From UBA10518 sp022837185 (lineage in GTDB: Bacteria > Desulfobacterota > Desulfobulbia > Desulfobulbales > Desulfobulbaceae), in the NCBI GenBank assembly GCA_034007705.1, contig JAVEQK010000002.1:62001-126000 (forward strand): a stretch of 64,000 bases of DNA, given 5' to 3'. Of this stretch, positions 53,243 through 61,911 are shown piece after piece. The notes below the pieces were generated by a model. The model worked only from the letters and a program-made list of their open reading frames with translations. It searched no databases and was not told the DNA's origin. A program made the translations under genes and the position numbers. Every line of letters begins with the position of its first letter. The stretch's first letter is position 1.

Positions 53243-54444
53243 ATGGTGAAATTCTTTACTGTTCAGTTTCTTCTGATCCTCACAGTTCTTTGTTCCGGAC
53301 AGGCCCGGGCCTGGAACAATTCCGGCCCGGCTTTTTCCATCTGGCCTGACACCGGGCAGACGACATGTTATGATGCCAGCTATAATGCCTTCGGCTATAT
53401 CCTGGACCCCTGTCCAGCCGAGGGCCAGCCCTTGTACGGTCAGGATGCGCAGTACGCAGGTCCGGCCCGTTTCTACACCAAGCTGGACGGCTCGGACAAC
53501 GCCCTGCCTGAATCCGCCGCTTCCTGGACCATGGTCCGGGACAATGTCACCGGCCTGATCTGGGAGGGAAAGCGGAACAGGGACAGCGTCCAGGACTACG
53601 CCAACCCGCATGACGCGGACAACACCTATACCTGGTGCGACACCAATCCTGCCGCCAACGGCGGCAATCCGGGCATTTGCGGCGCCAACGGCACCGAGGA
53701 CTTTCTTGCCGCCCTCAACAACTCCGCCTATGGAGGATACACCGACTGGCGGCTGCCAACCATCAAGGAGTTGAAGACCCTGGTGGATCGCTCCCGCTTC
53801 AATCCCAGCATCAGTACTGCCTATTTTCCGAACAAGGTGCCGTCCCCTTACTGGTCGTCCACTACCAACGCCGGCTTTACGGACTCCGCGTGGCTCGTGC
53901 ATTTCTACTACAGTACGGACGGAGCCTCCATTAAGTCGAACATCGCTTATGTGCGCGCGGTCCGCGGCGGACAGNNNNNNNNNNNNNNNNNNNNNNNNNN
54001 NNNNNNNNNNNNNNNNNNNNNNNNNNNNNNNNNNNNNNNNNNNNNNNNNNNNNNNNNNNNNNNNNNNNNNNNNNTTATGTGCGCGCGGTCCGCGGCGGAC
54101 AGTGCAAGGTAAATGTAAGGGTCCGCGTTCTGGGAAATGGCAAGGGTGTTGTTACCGCTGTCCCTGGTGAAATTGACTTCATGCACCCTGCAACTTCGGA
54201 GGCGGTTTCAACTCTGCTTGCCCTCGGCACAGAAATAGTCTTGACGGCAACCGCAGATGAATATTTTACGACATACTGGCTGGACTGTGCTTCAGCAGGA
54301 GGGATCGTATCAGGCAACGGTACTTCAATCGCTACTTGCTCGTTCTCAAGTCTTGATTCATCGAAATCAGTAACAGCAATCCTGTCGCGAGACTTCCCCT
54401 GGCCGATGTTCCTGCCTGCAATAACAAACAGTACACAGCCTTGA
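53243..54444 (+). CDS. Secreted DUF1566 (Lcl C-terminal) protein with C-terminal InlB-B-type repeat, interrupted by assembly gap
   Basis: Signal peptide MVKFFTVQFLLILTVLCSGQARA. Residues about 70-244 are a DUF1566/Lcl domain: WTMVRDNVTGLIWEGK, NGTEDFLAALNNSAYGGYTDWRLPTIKEL, PSPYWSSTT and YVRAVRGGQ. After the gap the same frame ending recurs, followed by about 114 residues (CKVNVRVRVLGNGKGVV, VLTATADEYFTTYWLDCASAGG, KSVTAILS) resembling the divergent InlB B-repeat. If the repeated flanks are one sequence, the protein is about 357 residues. With the N run counted literally, the two parts are out of frame. Ribosome site GAGGG. Likely a surface or periplasmic protein, expression controlled by the GEMM-like riboswitch. 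Confidence 0.8.
53975..54074. other. Assembly gap (100 N) inside the DUF1566 gene
   Basis: Exactly 100 N residues, the usual placeholder for a gap of unknown size. The 28 bases before it (53947-53974) are identical to the 28 bases after it (54075-54102), so real length may be zero or a missing repeat array. Confidence 0.98.
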
Positions 54445-54747
54445 GCACCACCGAACGGCAGGCAGCCTTTTCCCGTTTATCGTGGAAAGGCGGCCGATAT
54501 AGGAATATCATTCAAATAGCATCTTCCCAAATCAAGGGATAATACGAACATACGTACCTTGGTCTATGACAGGAAAAAAACGGGACACGCCGGCCCAAAA
54601 CCGCCAGGGCCCCGGGGGTATGCAGGCAGCAGTCGGCGGCAGTGTCAACAGGATCGGCCGAAAGTGTAATCGGAATTACTGTTATGAATTTCAGGGCGTG
54701 ATTGGGGAGAGGACGGCCGACAGGGGTGGCTGGCCGGGATGGAACGC
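54445..54747. other. Intergenic region between DUF1566 gene and PilZ gene
   Basis: 303 bases between two convergent genes. It contains an imperfect hairpin GCCTTTTCC/GGAAAGGC (54465-54491) without a T-run, a possible terminator of the secreted-protein gene. Nothing else is recognisable. Confidence 0.5.
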
Positions 54748-55287
54748 TCAGGCCCTGAACTCTATGGAATCGGGAAAGGCTATCCCGAACTCGAAGCGGT
54801 GGGGCTTGCTCGATGGCCTGCACCACCGGACTTCGCCGGTTCCGGAGATATGCCGGGCGGAAACATCCCCATCCCCGGCAAAACAGACAATGGAGCCCGG
54901 CGCGATTTGCCGCGGCCCTTCTATCCGAAAGCCGCCGAGACTGATGTCAAGGGTCCGGGCCCTGAAATCGTTCCCTGGTGCGGCGTCGATACCGGCATCC
55001 CGGACATGCATCCTCAAAGGCAGCTGTTCGGCAACGCGGCGGAATTTTCGGCGCTCCTCCCTGATTTTTCCGGGCCGCCTTTCCCCTCTCTTTTCCTGCG
55101 GCGGCATCTGTTCCTGCCCCCTGATATACTGATGGCAGGAGATGTACTGCGGCGACAGGCAATACATCTTCACATGGTGCGGCAGGGGAAGATAGACGCC
55201 CCCGGAGTACATTTCGCAGCTCTCGTCTTTCCTCGCCGACCAATACGGACATTTTGCCCTGACGGGGAAAGGTGCTTTCATTGTCAT
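54748..55287 (-). CDS. PilZ-domain protein with N-terminal four-cysteine module
   Basis: 179 residues. The C-terminal half is a PilZ domain: the RxxxR cyclic-di-GMP motif lies in EERRKFRRVAEQLPLRMHV and the second motif is LDISLGGFRI (D/N-x-S-x-x-G). The domain ends GTGEVRWCRPSSKPHRFEFGIAFP. The N-terminal 55 residues hold Cys13 (KCPYW), Cys24, Cys43 (MYCLSPQ) and Cys51 (SCHQY), plus a His pair (PLPHH), which suggests a metal site. The start at 55287 has GGGGGTG eight bases upstream. It is convergent with the riboswitch-controlled gene, placing an RNA and a protein receptor of the same second messenger next to each other. Confidence 0.85.
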   Translation of the reverse strand: MTMKAPFPVRAKCPYWSARKDESCEMYSGGVYLPLPHHVKMYCLSPQYISCHQYIRGQEQMPPQEKRGERRPGKIREERRKFRRVAEQLPLRMHVRDAGIDAAPGNDFRARTLDISLGGFRIEGPRQIAPGSIVCFAGDGDVSARHISGTGEVRWCRPSSKPHRFEFGIAFPDSIEFRA

Positions 55288-55414
55288 GGGATCACCCCCG
55301 GCTGCCCTCATCCGGGCCGAAAAAATGAAACCTGATCCTGGAGATGCAAAAAGGGGGCCACAGCATGACAATATCCCAAAAAAATGAAGGCAATGATACG
55401 AGGGGACGGTCCGC

Positions 55415-56470
55415 TCAGTCCTTCTCCGCCGGTGGCGGCAAATCAGCCCGGGGGCCCTGGAAGGATGAAAGAAACGAGGAGCGCAGGCTCCGGAAAAGCG
55501 CCTTCAGGCCGGACTCGCCCCAGAGGCGGTCGGAGGCGTCCTTGTGCACCAGGTACATTTTATCGTCGAAGTCCCAGAAGATGATGGCCTTGCCCCTGGG
55601 CTTGAGTTTGAGCAGGTCCTCGATGTTGCGGAGGTTGGCGACATGGAGCATGAGATAGTCCGCCCGCGTCGCGCCGAACTCTTCGAACAACCCCTCGGTC
55701 AGCCGGTCAAAATGGAGATAGGTCGACGAGGTCAGCCAGTACACCTGGCCGGTCGCAATCCCCGGGTAGGTGTCGTTGATGTACCTGACCAGGTCGGCGG
55801 AGATGGAGCTGATGAGGACGTCCCGGTCGCGCTTGCGCTGGCGGATGTCGTCGATGATTGCGTCGGCCAGGCGGGCGTCTTCATTGAAGTCGCCCTGTGA
55901 TTTTATCTCGATGTTGATCTTTTTGGTCAGCATGTCCATGACGTCTTCATAGGTAGCGATTTCCCCGCCGGTCATTTCCGCCAGTTCGGCATAGGTCGAG
56001 TCGCCGACGGACCTGAAGCTGCCGAACAGCCGCAGCAGCCGGAGATCATGGTAAACGACTATCCGGCGGTCCTTGGTGTACTGCACATCGAATTCCACGA
56101 AAGCGTACTTCCTGTCCCGGTCAGCCGCCTGCAAGGCCGCCAGGGTATTTTCCCTGAAAGCGGTCGAGGCGCCCCGATGCGCTCCCACCGTGCATCTGTA
56201 TCCGTATGCCGGGGAAGGATTCTGGCCCAGCTCCCGGTCAATGACCTCGTCAAGGGTGATGGTGTGGGGCGGCAGGGCGCAGCCCGCAGTGATGACGGCC
56301 GCCGCAATTGCCGCAACAAGGAGGAGCAGGGGGGTGACCGAGGAAAGGTTGCCGGCGCGGGACGAGCGCCCAGGAAGGGAGCCGGTCCGCTGGTTCTGCA
56401 CGGGCATGAAGGCATGACCGGGTAGGCCGGGGCGCGGGGCGGGATGTTGGGTTCTGATCTGCTGTTCCAT
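55415..56470 (-). CDS. Membrane-anchored glycerophosphodiester phosphodiesterase-like protein
   Basis: 351 residues. A Pro/Arg-rich start is followed by one hydrophobic segment (about 45-63) ending in ITAGC, a possible lipobox with Cys64. The GDPD TIM-barrel follows: VGAHRGASTAFRENTLAALQAADRD (metal/active-site HRG...EN), FVEFDVQYTKDRRIVVYHD, and INIEIKSQG. Such enzymes hydrolyse glycerophosphodiesters from lipid turnover. Later conserved blocks are weaker, so substrate range is uncertain. A second ATG 21 codons downstream is an alternative start. It lies between the PilZ gene and a divergent histidine kinase. Confidence 0.85.
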   Translation of the reverse strand: MEQQIRTQHPAPRPGLPGHAFMPVQNQRTGSLPGRSSRAGNLSSVTPLLLLVAAIAAAVITAGCALPPHTITLDEVIDRELGQNPSPAYGYRCTVGAHRGASTAFRENTLAALQAADRDRKYAFVEFDVQYTKDRRIVVYHDLRLLRLFGSFRSVGDSTYAELAEMTGGEIATYEDVMDMLTKKINIEIKSQGDFNEDARLADAIIDDIRQRKRDRDVLISSISADLVRYINDTYPGIATGQVYWLTSSTYLHFDRLTEGLFEEFGATRADYLMLHVANLRNIEDLLKLKPRGKAIIFWDFDDKMYLVHKDASDRLWGESGLKALFRSLRSSFLSSFQGPRADLPPPAEKD

Positions 56471-56699
56471 AGGTCACTGCGTCAAATTACCGGCACGCCT
56501 TGGGAAAGGTTTGGCCAAGGTATGATCGGTGGCGGCATCGCTCCTCTTTGTAATTCTTTTAGGCAAGGGTTGAAAGAAGGATTTGCACCGGAAAAATTTG
56601 TGCAAAAAAACCGGCGAAATGGTGTATTCTGAAAAAGTTTCGTCTGTCCGGACCGTTCGGTCCGATGCTGATGACCCCCTGGAAAACCGGAAGGAGCAC

Positions 56700-58406
56700 A
56701 TGAACAGGGAACAGAAAACCGAAGCCAGGATCATATCACGACAGGATCTTGTCCGGCAGTTCGAGGATGTGCAGCAGCATATGCGGGAACTGGAAGAGGG
56801 CCGCCACAGGCTGGAAAAGGAGCGGCTGACCTATCAGAAACTGCTGGACGCGGCGCCCGACGCCGTCCTGTTCGTCGATCGGCAGGGCAGAATACTGGAG
56901 GTCAACGCCCGGCTGGAAAACGTTTTCAACTACGATCCTGGAGAACTCAACGGCCGCAGCATAGAGATGCTCATTCCGGAACGGTTCCGGCTCCGGCACC
57001 GCCAGCATGTGCGGGATTTTTTCGCCCATCCGCGCCAGCGGCCCATGGGGAGCCAGTACGAAATTTACGGCCGTCGCAAGAACGGCGAGGAGTTCCCGGC
57101 GGATATCAGCCTCAACTTCCTGGTGATCGACGGAGTCCTGTACGCATCCGCCTCGGTGCGGGACATCACTGAGCGGAAGGCGCTCGATGACAAGCTGATC
57201 CGCGACTATCATATGCAGCGGGTCATCAGTGAGGTGCTGAAAACCGCGCTGCGGCCCGTTCCCCTGCAGGAGCAGCTCGGCTCCATTCTTGAATTGATTC
57301 TGTCCGTGCCCGTCCTCTTTCTGGAGGAGAAAGGGGCCGTCTACCTGGTGAACGACGACCGGACAAGCATGTCCCTTGCCGCTCTCCACGGTTTTGACGA
57401 TTCGCGGGACCTGCCCTGCCGGGATATCATCATCGGGCGCTGTTTGTGCGGCGAAGCCGCCGGCCGCTGCAAGACCGTCTATGCGGACCGGTATGATGAC
57501 CGCCATCGGCTGATCCGCGATGATATGTTCGCCCACGGGCACTACTGCGTGCCCATCGTCGACAACAACGAGTGCGTCGGGCTCCTCAACCTGTATGTCA
57601 AGGAAGGTCACAAACATAACGGCAGCGAGGAGAAATTCATTACGGTCATCGCCGATACCACCGCCCTGGTGATCCGCCACCACCGGAACGAAAAGGAGCG
57701 GATGCGCCTGCAGGAACAGCTGGCCGAAGAGGCAAAAATGGCCGCTCTCGGCCGGATGGCCGCCAATCTGGCCCATCAGATCAGGAACCCGCTCACCGCC
57801 CTCGGCGGGCTGGCCAGGCGCCTTGCCGGCCTCAAGATCGACGAAAGGGGTCTGCGGTACGCCGCCGGCATCAATACCGAGGCGGCCCGCCTGGAACTGG
57901 TGCTCAACAATATGTTTGCCTATGTGCAGCCTCCGCCCCTCGTGCTGCAGCGCCGCAAAATCAGCGAGGCGGTCGAGGAATGCCTGCGGGGCTTTGCCCA
58001 GGTCATCGGGGAGCGGGGTATCGAGGTGCACAGGGACTATGGGCCGGTTCCGGAAGCGCTCTTCGACAACAGGCAGTTCACCCTGGCGCTGAAAAACGTG
58101 CTGGCCAACGCCCTGGAGGCCGTAGGGGACGGCGGCCGGCTCTCCATCGCCGTCAACCGGGAAGGAGAGGGCGGGGAAAGCATGGTCGCCGTCGAGGTGG
58201 GGGACAACGGGCCGGGCATGGGAGCCGACGCCCTGGAGACCATGTTCGAGCCCTTTTTTACAACCAAGGTGGGGGAAAAAAAGGTGGGACTGGGCCTGAC
58301 CATCGCCAAGAAAATCATCGAGGACCACCGGGGCGCCATCAGGGTTTCCAGCACTCCCGGCAGCGGCACCACGGTCACCCTGACTCTGCCGGAGGCGCAG
58401 GAATAA
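56700..58406 (+). CDS. PAS-GAF sensor histidine kinase
   Basis: 568-residue cytosolic kinase without transmembrane segments. An N-terminal coiled coil (about 15-45) precedes a PAS domain (45-165, DAAPDAVLFVDRQGRILEVNARLENVF, ending DITERKALDDKL) and a GAF domain (about 185-340). The dimerisation/phospho-acceptor helix has His in NLAHQIRNPLTALGGLARRL, and the HATPase domain has ALKNVLANALEAVGDGG (N box), VGDNGPGM (G1) and GLGLTIAKKIIEDHRG. The GAF segment has Cys-rich DLPCRDIIIGRCLCGEAAGRCK. The start has AAGGAG. No response regulator follows, so it is an orphan kinase. Confidence 0.92.
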   Translation: MNREQKTEARIISRQDLVRQFEDVQQHMRELEEGRHRLEKERLTYQKLLDAAPDAVLFVDRQGRILEVNARLENVFNYDPGELNGRSIEMLIPERFRLRHRQHVRDFFAHPRQRPMGSQYEIYGRRKNGEEFPADISLNFLVIDGVLYASASVRDITERKALDDKLIRDYHMQRVISEVLKTALRPVPLQEQLGSILELILSVPVLFLEEKGAVYLVNDDRTSMSLAALHGFDDSRDLPCRDIIIGRCLCGEAAGRCKTVYADRYDDRHRLIRDDMFAHGHYCVPIVDNNECVGLLNLYVKEGHKHNGSEEKFITVIADTTALVIRHHRNEKERMRLQEQLAEEAKMAALGRMAANLAHQIRNPLTALGGLARRLAGLKIDERGLRYAAGINTEAARLELVLNNMFAYVQPPPLVLQRRKISEAVEECLRGFAQVIGERGIEVHRDYGPVPEALFDNRQFTLALKNVLANALEAVGDGGRLSIAVNREGEGGESMVAVEVGDNGPGMGADALETMFEPFFTTKVGEKKVGLGLTIAKKIIEDHRGAIRVSSTPGSGTTVTLTLPEAQE

Positions 58407-58573
58407 GCGTGAGACGGAAGCGCTCCCGCGGCGGCGTTTTTTTCACCTGAACCGGCCAGAGTTTTTCATTCCGGACATTGGAAATGCAGATGACCGTGTT
58501 TGGAACAATCTATAGGGCAGCCCCCTGAATCATCGGCGCTGAACATCATTGCGATCCGCGGAGGAATTGCCGG

Positions 58574-59149
58574 ATGGAAGAACAGGTTCCCACCTCGGCG
58601 GGCCTGAGCAGTTTCAACCTGCTGGAGGAAAGGAATTTTTTCAATGCACTGGCGCCGGAACCGGGAATGATCGTCCTTGACCTTGGGTGCGGGGTGGGCA
58701 ACTATGCGATCGCTCTCGCCCCCCATGTCGGCAGGACGGGACACGTATATGCCCTGGACCTCTGGGAGGAAGGCATTGAAACACTGGAGGTGCGGGCATC
58801 TCTCGGCCGGCACGCCAATATCACCGCCCGGGTCTGCAACGCGGGGGAAAAATTGCCGCTTGAAGCCCAAAGCGTCGACCTCTGTCTGATGGCCACGATC
58901 ATGCACATCCTGAGGGAGGAAAAAACAGTCGACAAGACCCTGCCGGAAGTGCTGCGGGTGGTCAGGCCGGGCGGCAGGATCGCCGTGGTCGAATTCCATA
59001 AAAAGGATGAAGAGCCCGGGCCGCCTTTTGCCTGGCGCCTGGCCCCCGAAGAGCTTGAGGGGCTCATGACCGGTTACGGTCTTGAGCGTCTGGGCTGCAT
59101 TGATGTCGGGCCCCATAATTACCTTGCCCTTTTCCGGTGCCGAAAATGA
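58574..59149 (+). CDS. Class I SAM-dependent methyltransferase (UbiE-like)
   Basis: 191 residues, Rossmann-type methyltransferase. Motif I is VLDLGCGVGNYAIALAPHVG, motif II is VYALDLWEEGIETL, and motif IV/post is SVDLCLMATIMHILREEKTVDKTLPEVLRVVRPGGRIAVVEFHKK. It resembles UbiE/COQ5-type enzymes in overall pattern but is shorter. Close relatives in this phylum methylate various small molecules, including arsenic or thiols. The substrate is not assignable. The start codon has GGAGG nearby (GCGGAGGAATTGCCGG). Confidence 0.88.
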   Translation: MEEQVPTSAGLSSFNLLEERNFFNALAPEPGMIVLDLGCGVGNYAIALAPHVGRTGHVYALDLWEEGIETLEVRASLGRHANITARVCNAGEKLPLEAQSVDLCLMATIMHILREEKTVDKTLPEVLRVVRPGGRIAVVEFHKKDEEPGPPFAWRLAPEELEGLMTGYGLERLGCIDVGPHNYLALFRCRK

Positions 59150-59237
59150 ACGGGGAGGGCATGCATACGTATCGACGGCCCGCGATCGGCGGGGCCGGAA
59201 GTATCGGCAGCCGGTCGCACGAAGAGGGGAGGCCGGG

Positions 59238-60065
59238 TTGACCAGGACAATCAACATCCTGATTCTTCTGCTGCTCGGCGCAACGGCGCCGGCGGCGCCC
59301 GTCGGTGCGCAAACCGTGCTGTCCGCCCCTGCCCGCCAATATACGTACAGAGTGATCGCCTCCTATCCCCATGACCACGGGGCCTTCACCCAGGGACTGG
59401 TCATTGCCGGCGGCGTGCTGTATGAGTCCACCGGCCTGTATGGCCGTTCGTCCCTGCGCCGGGTGAACCTGGAGACCGGGAGGGTCGAGCGGATCAGGGA
59501 ACTGCCGGCCCGGTATTTCGGCGAGGGCCTGGCGGTCCATGACGGCCGGCTCATCCAACTGACCTGGACGGAGAAACGCGGGTTTGTCTATGACCCGGAC
59601 ACCTTTGAACTGCTGCGTGAATTCCCGTATCCCCACGAGGGGTGGGGGCTTACCAGCGACGGCCGAAACCTGATTGCCAGCGACGGCAGCGCCAATCTGT
59701 ATTTTCTCGATCCGGAGACGTTCGAGGAAAGACACCGCGTTCAGGTGGTTGACCGGGACGGTCCGGTGACCAGGCTCAACGAACTGGAATACGTGGACGG
59801 CAAGGTGTATGCCAATGTCTGGGAGACCGACCTGCTTGCCGTCATTGAGCCGGAAACCGGGAGGGTGGCGGGCTGGATCGATCTGGCCGGGCTGCTGCCT
59901 CCGGAGGCGTCCGCGGGGCCGGTCGATGTGCTCAACGGCATTGCCTATGACAGCGAAAGCGGCGGGCTGTATGTGACCGGTAAACTGTGGCCCCGTCTTT
60001 TCCTGATCGGCCTGGTGGAAAAGGAGGGCGCGGAGGCGGAAATGGAGCGGGCGCCTTCCCCATGA
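59238..60065 (+). CDS. Glutaminyl-peptide cyclotransferase (bacterial/plant type)
   Basis: 275 residues from a TTG start at 59238, which has GGGGAGG five bases upstream; the upstream in-frame stretch is not protein-like. Signal peptide MTRTINILILLLLGATAPAAPVGAQ. The mature protein is a five-bladed beta-propeller typical of plant-type glutaminyl cyclases: YPHDHGAFTQGLVI, LYESTGLYGRSSLRRVNLETG, GEGLAVHDGRLIQLTWTEKRGFVYD, EGWGLTSDGRNLIASDGSANL, RLNELEYVDGKVYANVWETDLL and LNGIAYDSESGGLYVTGKLWPRLF. It forms pyroglutamate at peptide N-termini in the periplasm. It follows the methyltransferase gene by about 90 nt. Confidence 0.92.
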   Translation: MTRTINILILLLLGATAPAAPVGAQTVLSAPARQYTYRVIASYPHDHGAFTQGLVIAGGVLYESTGLYGRSSLRRVNLETGRVERIRELPARYFGEGLAVHDGRLIQLTWTEKRGFVYDPDTFELLREFPYPHEGWGLTSDGRNLIASDGSANLYFLDPETFEERHRVQVVDRDGPVTRLNELEYVDGKVYANVWETDLLAVIEPETGRVAGWIDLAGLLPPEASAGPVDVLNGIAYDSESGGLYVTGKLWPRLFLIGLVEKEGAEAEMERAPSP

Positions 60066-60151
60066 AAACATCGCGTGGATGCTGTGCTGCTGCGCACCCC
60101 TGTATGCCCACGAGGACACGGAAATCCTCGAGTAAAAGGCCCCGGCCGCGC

Positions 60152-60180
60152 TTGTCAATGGGCCTGGTTTGGTGTATACA
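60152..60180 (+). promoter_or_regulatory. Promoter of the pyrG-kdsA-kdsC-lptC operon
   Basis: TTGTCA (60152-60157), 17-base spacer, TATACA (60175-60180), about 60 bases before the pyrG ATG. Confidence 0.7.
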
Positions 60181-60240
60181 GTGGGTAGACGATTCGGCAG
60201 CTTGCGGCTGCCCTTTCTTTTTGCCTGCCAGGGGAGTGAC

Positions 60241-61911
60241 ATGAAAGCCAAGCTGTCAAAGAAAACCAAGTTTATTTTCATTACCGGAGGCGTCCTGTCT
60301 TCCCTCGGCAAGGGGCTGGCCGCGGCCTCCCTGGGGGCCTTGCTGGAGAGCCGGGGAATGAAGGTTACCTTTCAGAAACTGGATCCCTACATCAACGTGG
60401 ATCCCGGCACCATGAACCCGTTCCAGCACGGCGAGGTGTACGTCACGGATGACGGCGCGGAAACCGACCTGGACATGGGTCACTACGAGCGCTACACCAG
60501 CGCCGTCATGGCCCAGGTCAACAACTACACTTCCGGGCGCATCTATTATTCGGTCATCCAGAAGGAGCGGCGCGGCGAGTACCTGGGCGGCACCGTCCAG
60601 GTCATCCCCCACATTACCGATGAGATCAAACAGGCGGTGCTGCAGCTTGACGGCACGGCCGATATAGCCATCATTGAAATCGGCGGAACCATCGGCGACA
60701 TCGAGGGGCTCCCCTTTGTCGAAGCCATCAGGCAGCTGCGCGGGGATCTGGGCCGCGAGTACACCCTGTTCATTCACCTGACCCTGGTGCCGTACATCAA
60801 GACCGCCGGCGAGGTCAAGACCAAACCGACCCAGCACAGCGTCAAGGAACTGCTGGCCAGCGGTATTCAGCCGGACATCCTGGTCTGCCGCACGGAAAAA
60901 CCCCTGAACAAGGAGCTCAAAAAGAAAATCGCCCTGTTCTGCAACGTCGAGCCTGAGGCAGTCATCACCGCCCGGGATGTGGAATCCATCTATGAAGTGC
61001 CCCTGAGCCTGCACGCCGAAGGGATGGATGACCGGGTGCTGGAAAAGCTCGGCATCTGGACCGGAGCGCCGTATATCAGGCCGTGGGAGGAGCTGATCGA
61101 AAAGATCAAGAATCCGAGGAACGCGGTCACCATCGGCATAACAGGCAAATACGTGGATCTCAAGGAGTCGTACAAGAGCCTGCACGAAGCGCTGGTCCAT
61201 GGCGGCATAGCCAACAACGCCAAGGTGACTCTCAACTATATCAGCGCCGAGGACCTGGAAACCGGCGACCCGCAGGAACTCCTGGCCGCCTGCGACGGCA
61301 TCCTGGTGCCCGGGGGGTTCGGCAGCCGGGGCATGGAAGGCAAGATCAACGCCATCACCTATGCCCGGGAAAACAAGGTCCCCTTTTTCGGCATCTGCCT
61401 CGGCATGCAGCTTGCCGTTGTTGAATTTGCACGCAATATTGCCGGGATGAAAGGTGCTCATTCAACCGAGCTCGATAAGGACACACCTTTCCCGGTTATT
61501 TACCTGATGAAGGAGTGGTACGATTTCCGGACCGGCAGGGTCGAAACCCGTGACGAAAACTCCGACTTGGGCGGCACCCTCCGCCTGGGCGCCTATCCCT
61601 GCGTGCTCAAGGAGTCCACTCTCGCCCACAAGGCCTACCGCGTGGAGGAAATCAGCGAGCGCCACCGGCACCGCTACGAGTTCAATAATATCTTCCGCGA
61701 TCAGCTGGAAAAAGCCGGCCTGGTCGTCAGCGGCGCCTCGCCGGACAACAACCTGGTGGAGATCGTGGAGCTTGCCGATCATCCCTGGTTCCTGGGGTGC
61801 CAGTTCCACCCCGAATTCAAGTCAAAACCGATGAAGCCGCATCCCCTGTTCCGCGAATTCATCAGGGCCTCCCTGAAGGCCAAGGTGAGTCGCGAAGCGG
61901 CGGGGGCGTAA
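60241..61911 (+). CDS. pyrG: CTP synthase
   Basis: Forms CTP from UTP with glutamine and ATP. 556 residues. The amidoligase domain has TKFIFITGGVLSSLGKGLAAASLG, DPYINVDPGTMNPFQHGEVYVTDDGAETDLDMGHYERYT and the IEIGGTVGD-type motif IIEIGGTIGDIEG. The glutaminase domain has catalytic Cys in FFGICLGMQLAVVEFARN and His/Glu in CQFHPEFKSKP. The start at 60241 is supported by GGGGAG five bases upstream. It heads a four-gene run; CTP is also the co-substrate for Kdo activation, which fits the neighbours. Confidence 0.98.
   Translation: MKAKLSKKTKFIFITGGVLSSLGKGLAAASLGALLESRGMKVTFQKLDPYINVDPGTMNPFQHGEVYVTDDGAETDLDMGHYERYTSAVMAQVNNYTSGRIYYSVIQKERRGEYLGGTVQVIPHITDEIKQAVLQLDGTADIAIIEIGGTIGDIEGLPFVEAIRQLRGDLGREYTLFIHLTLVPYIKTAGEVKTKPTQHSVKELLASGIQPDILVCRTEKPLNKELKKKIALFCNVEPEAVITARDVESIYEVPLSLHAEGMDDRVLEKLGIWTGAPYIRPWEELIEKIKNPRNAVTIGITGKYVDLKESYKSLHEALVHGGIANNAKVTLNYISAEDLETGDPQELLAACDGILVPGGFGSRGMEGKINAITYARENKVPFFGICLGMQLAVVEFARNIAGMKGAHSTELDKDTPFPVIYLMKEWYDFRTGRVETRDENSDLGGTLRLGAYPCVLKESTLAHKAYRVEEISERHRHRYEFNNIFRDQLEKAGLVVSGASPDNNLVEIVELADHPWFLGCQFHPEFKSKPMKPHPLFREFIRASLKAKVSREAAGA

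Noticed and set aside
56736..58328. 530-codon ORF antisense to the histidine kinase
   Set aside because: Shadow frame; all kinase boxes are intact on the plus strand.
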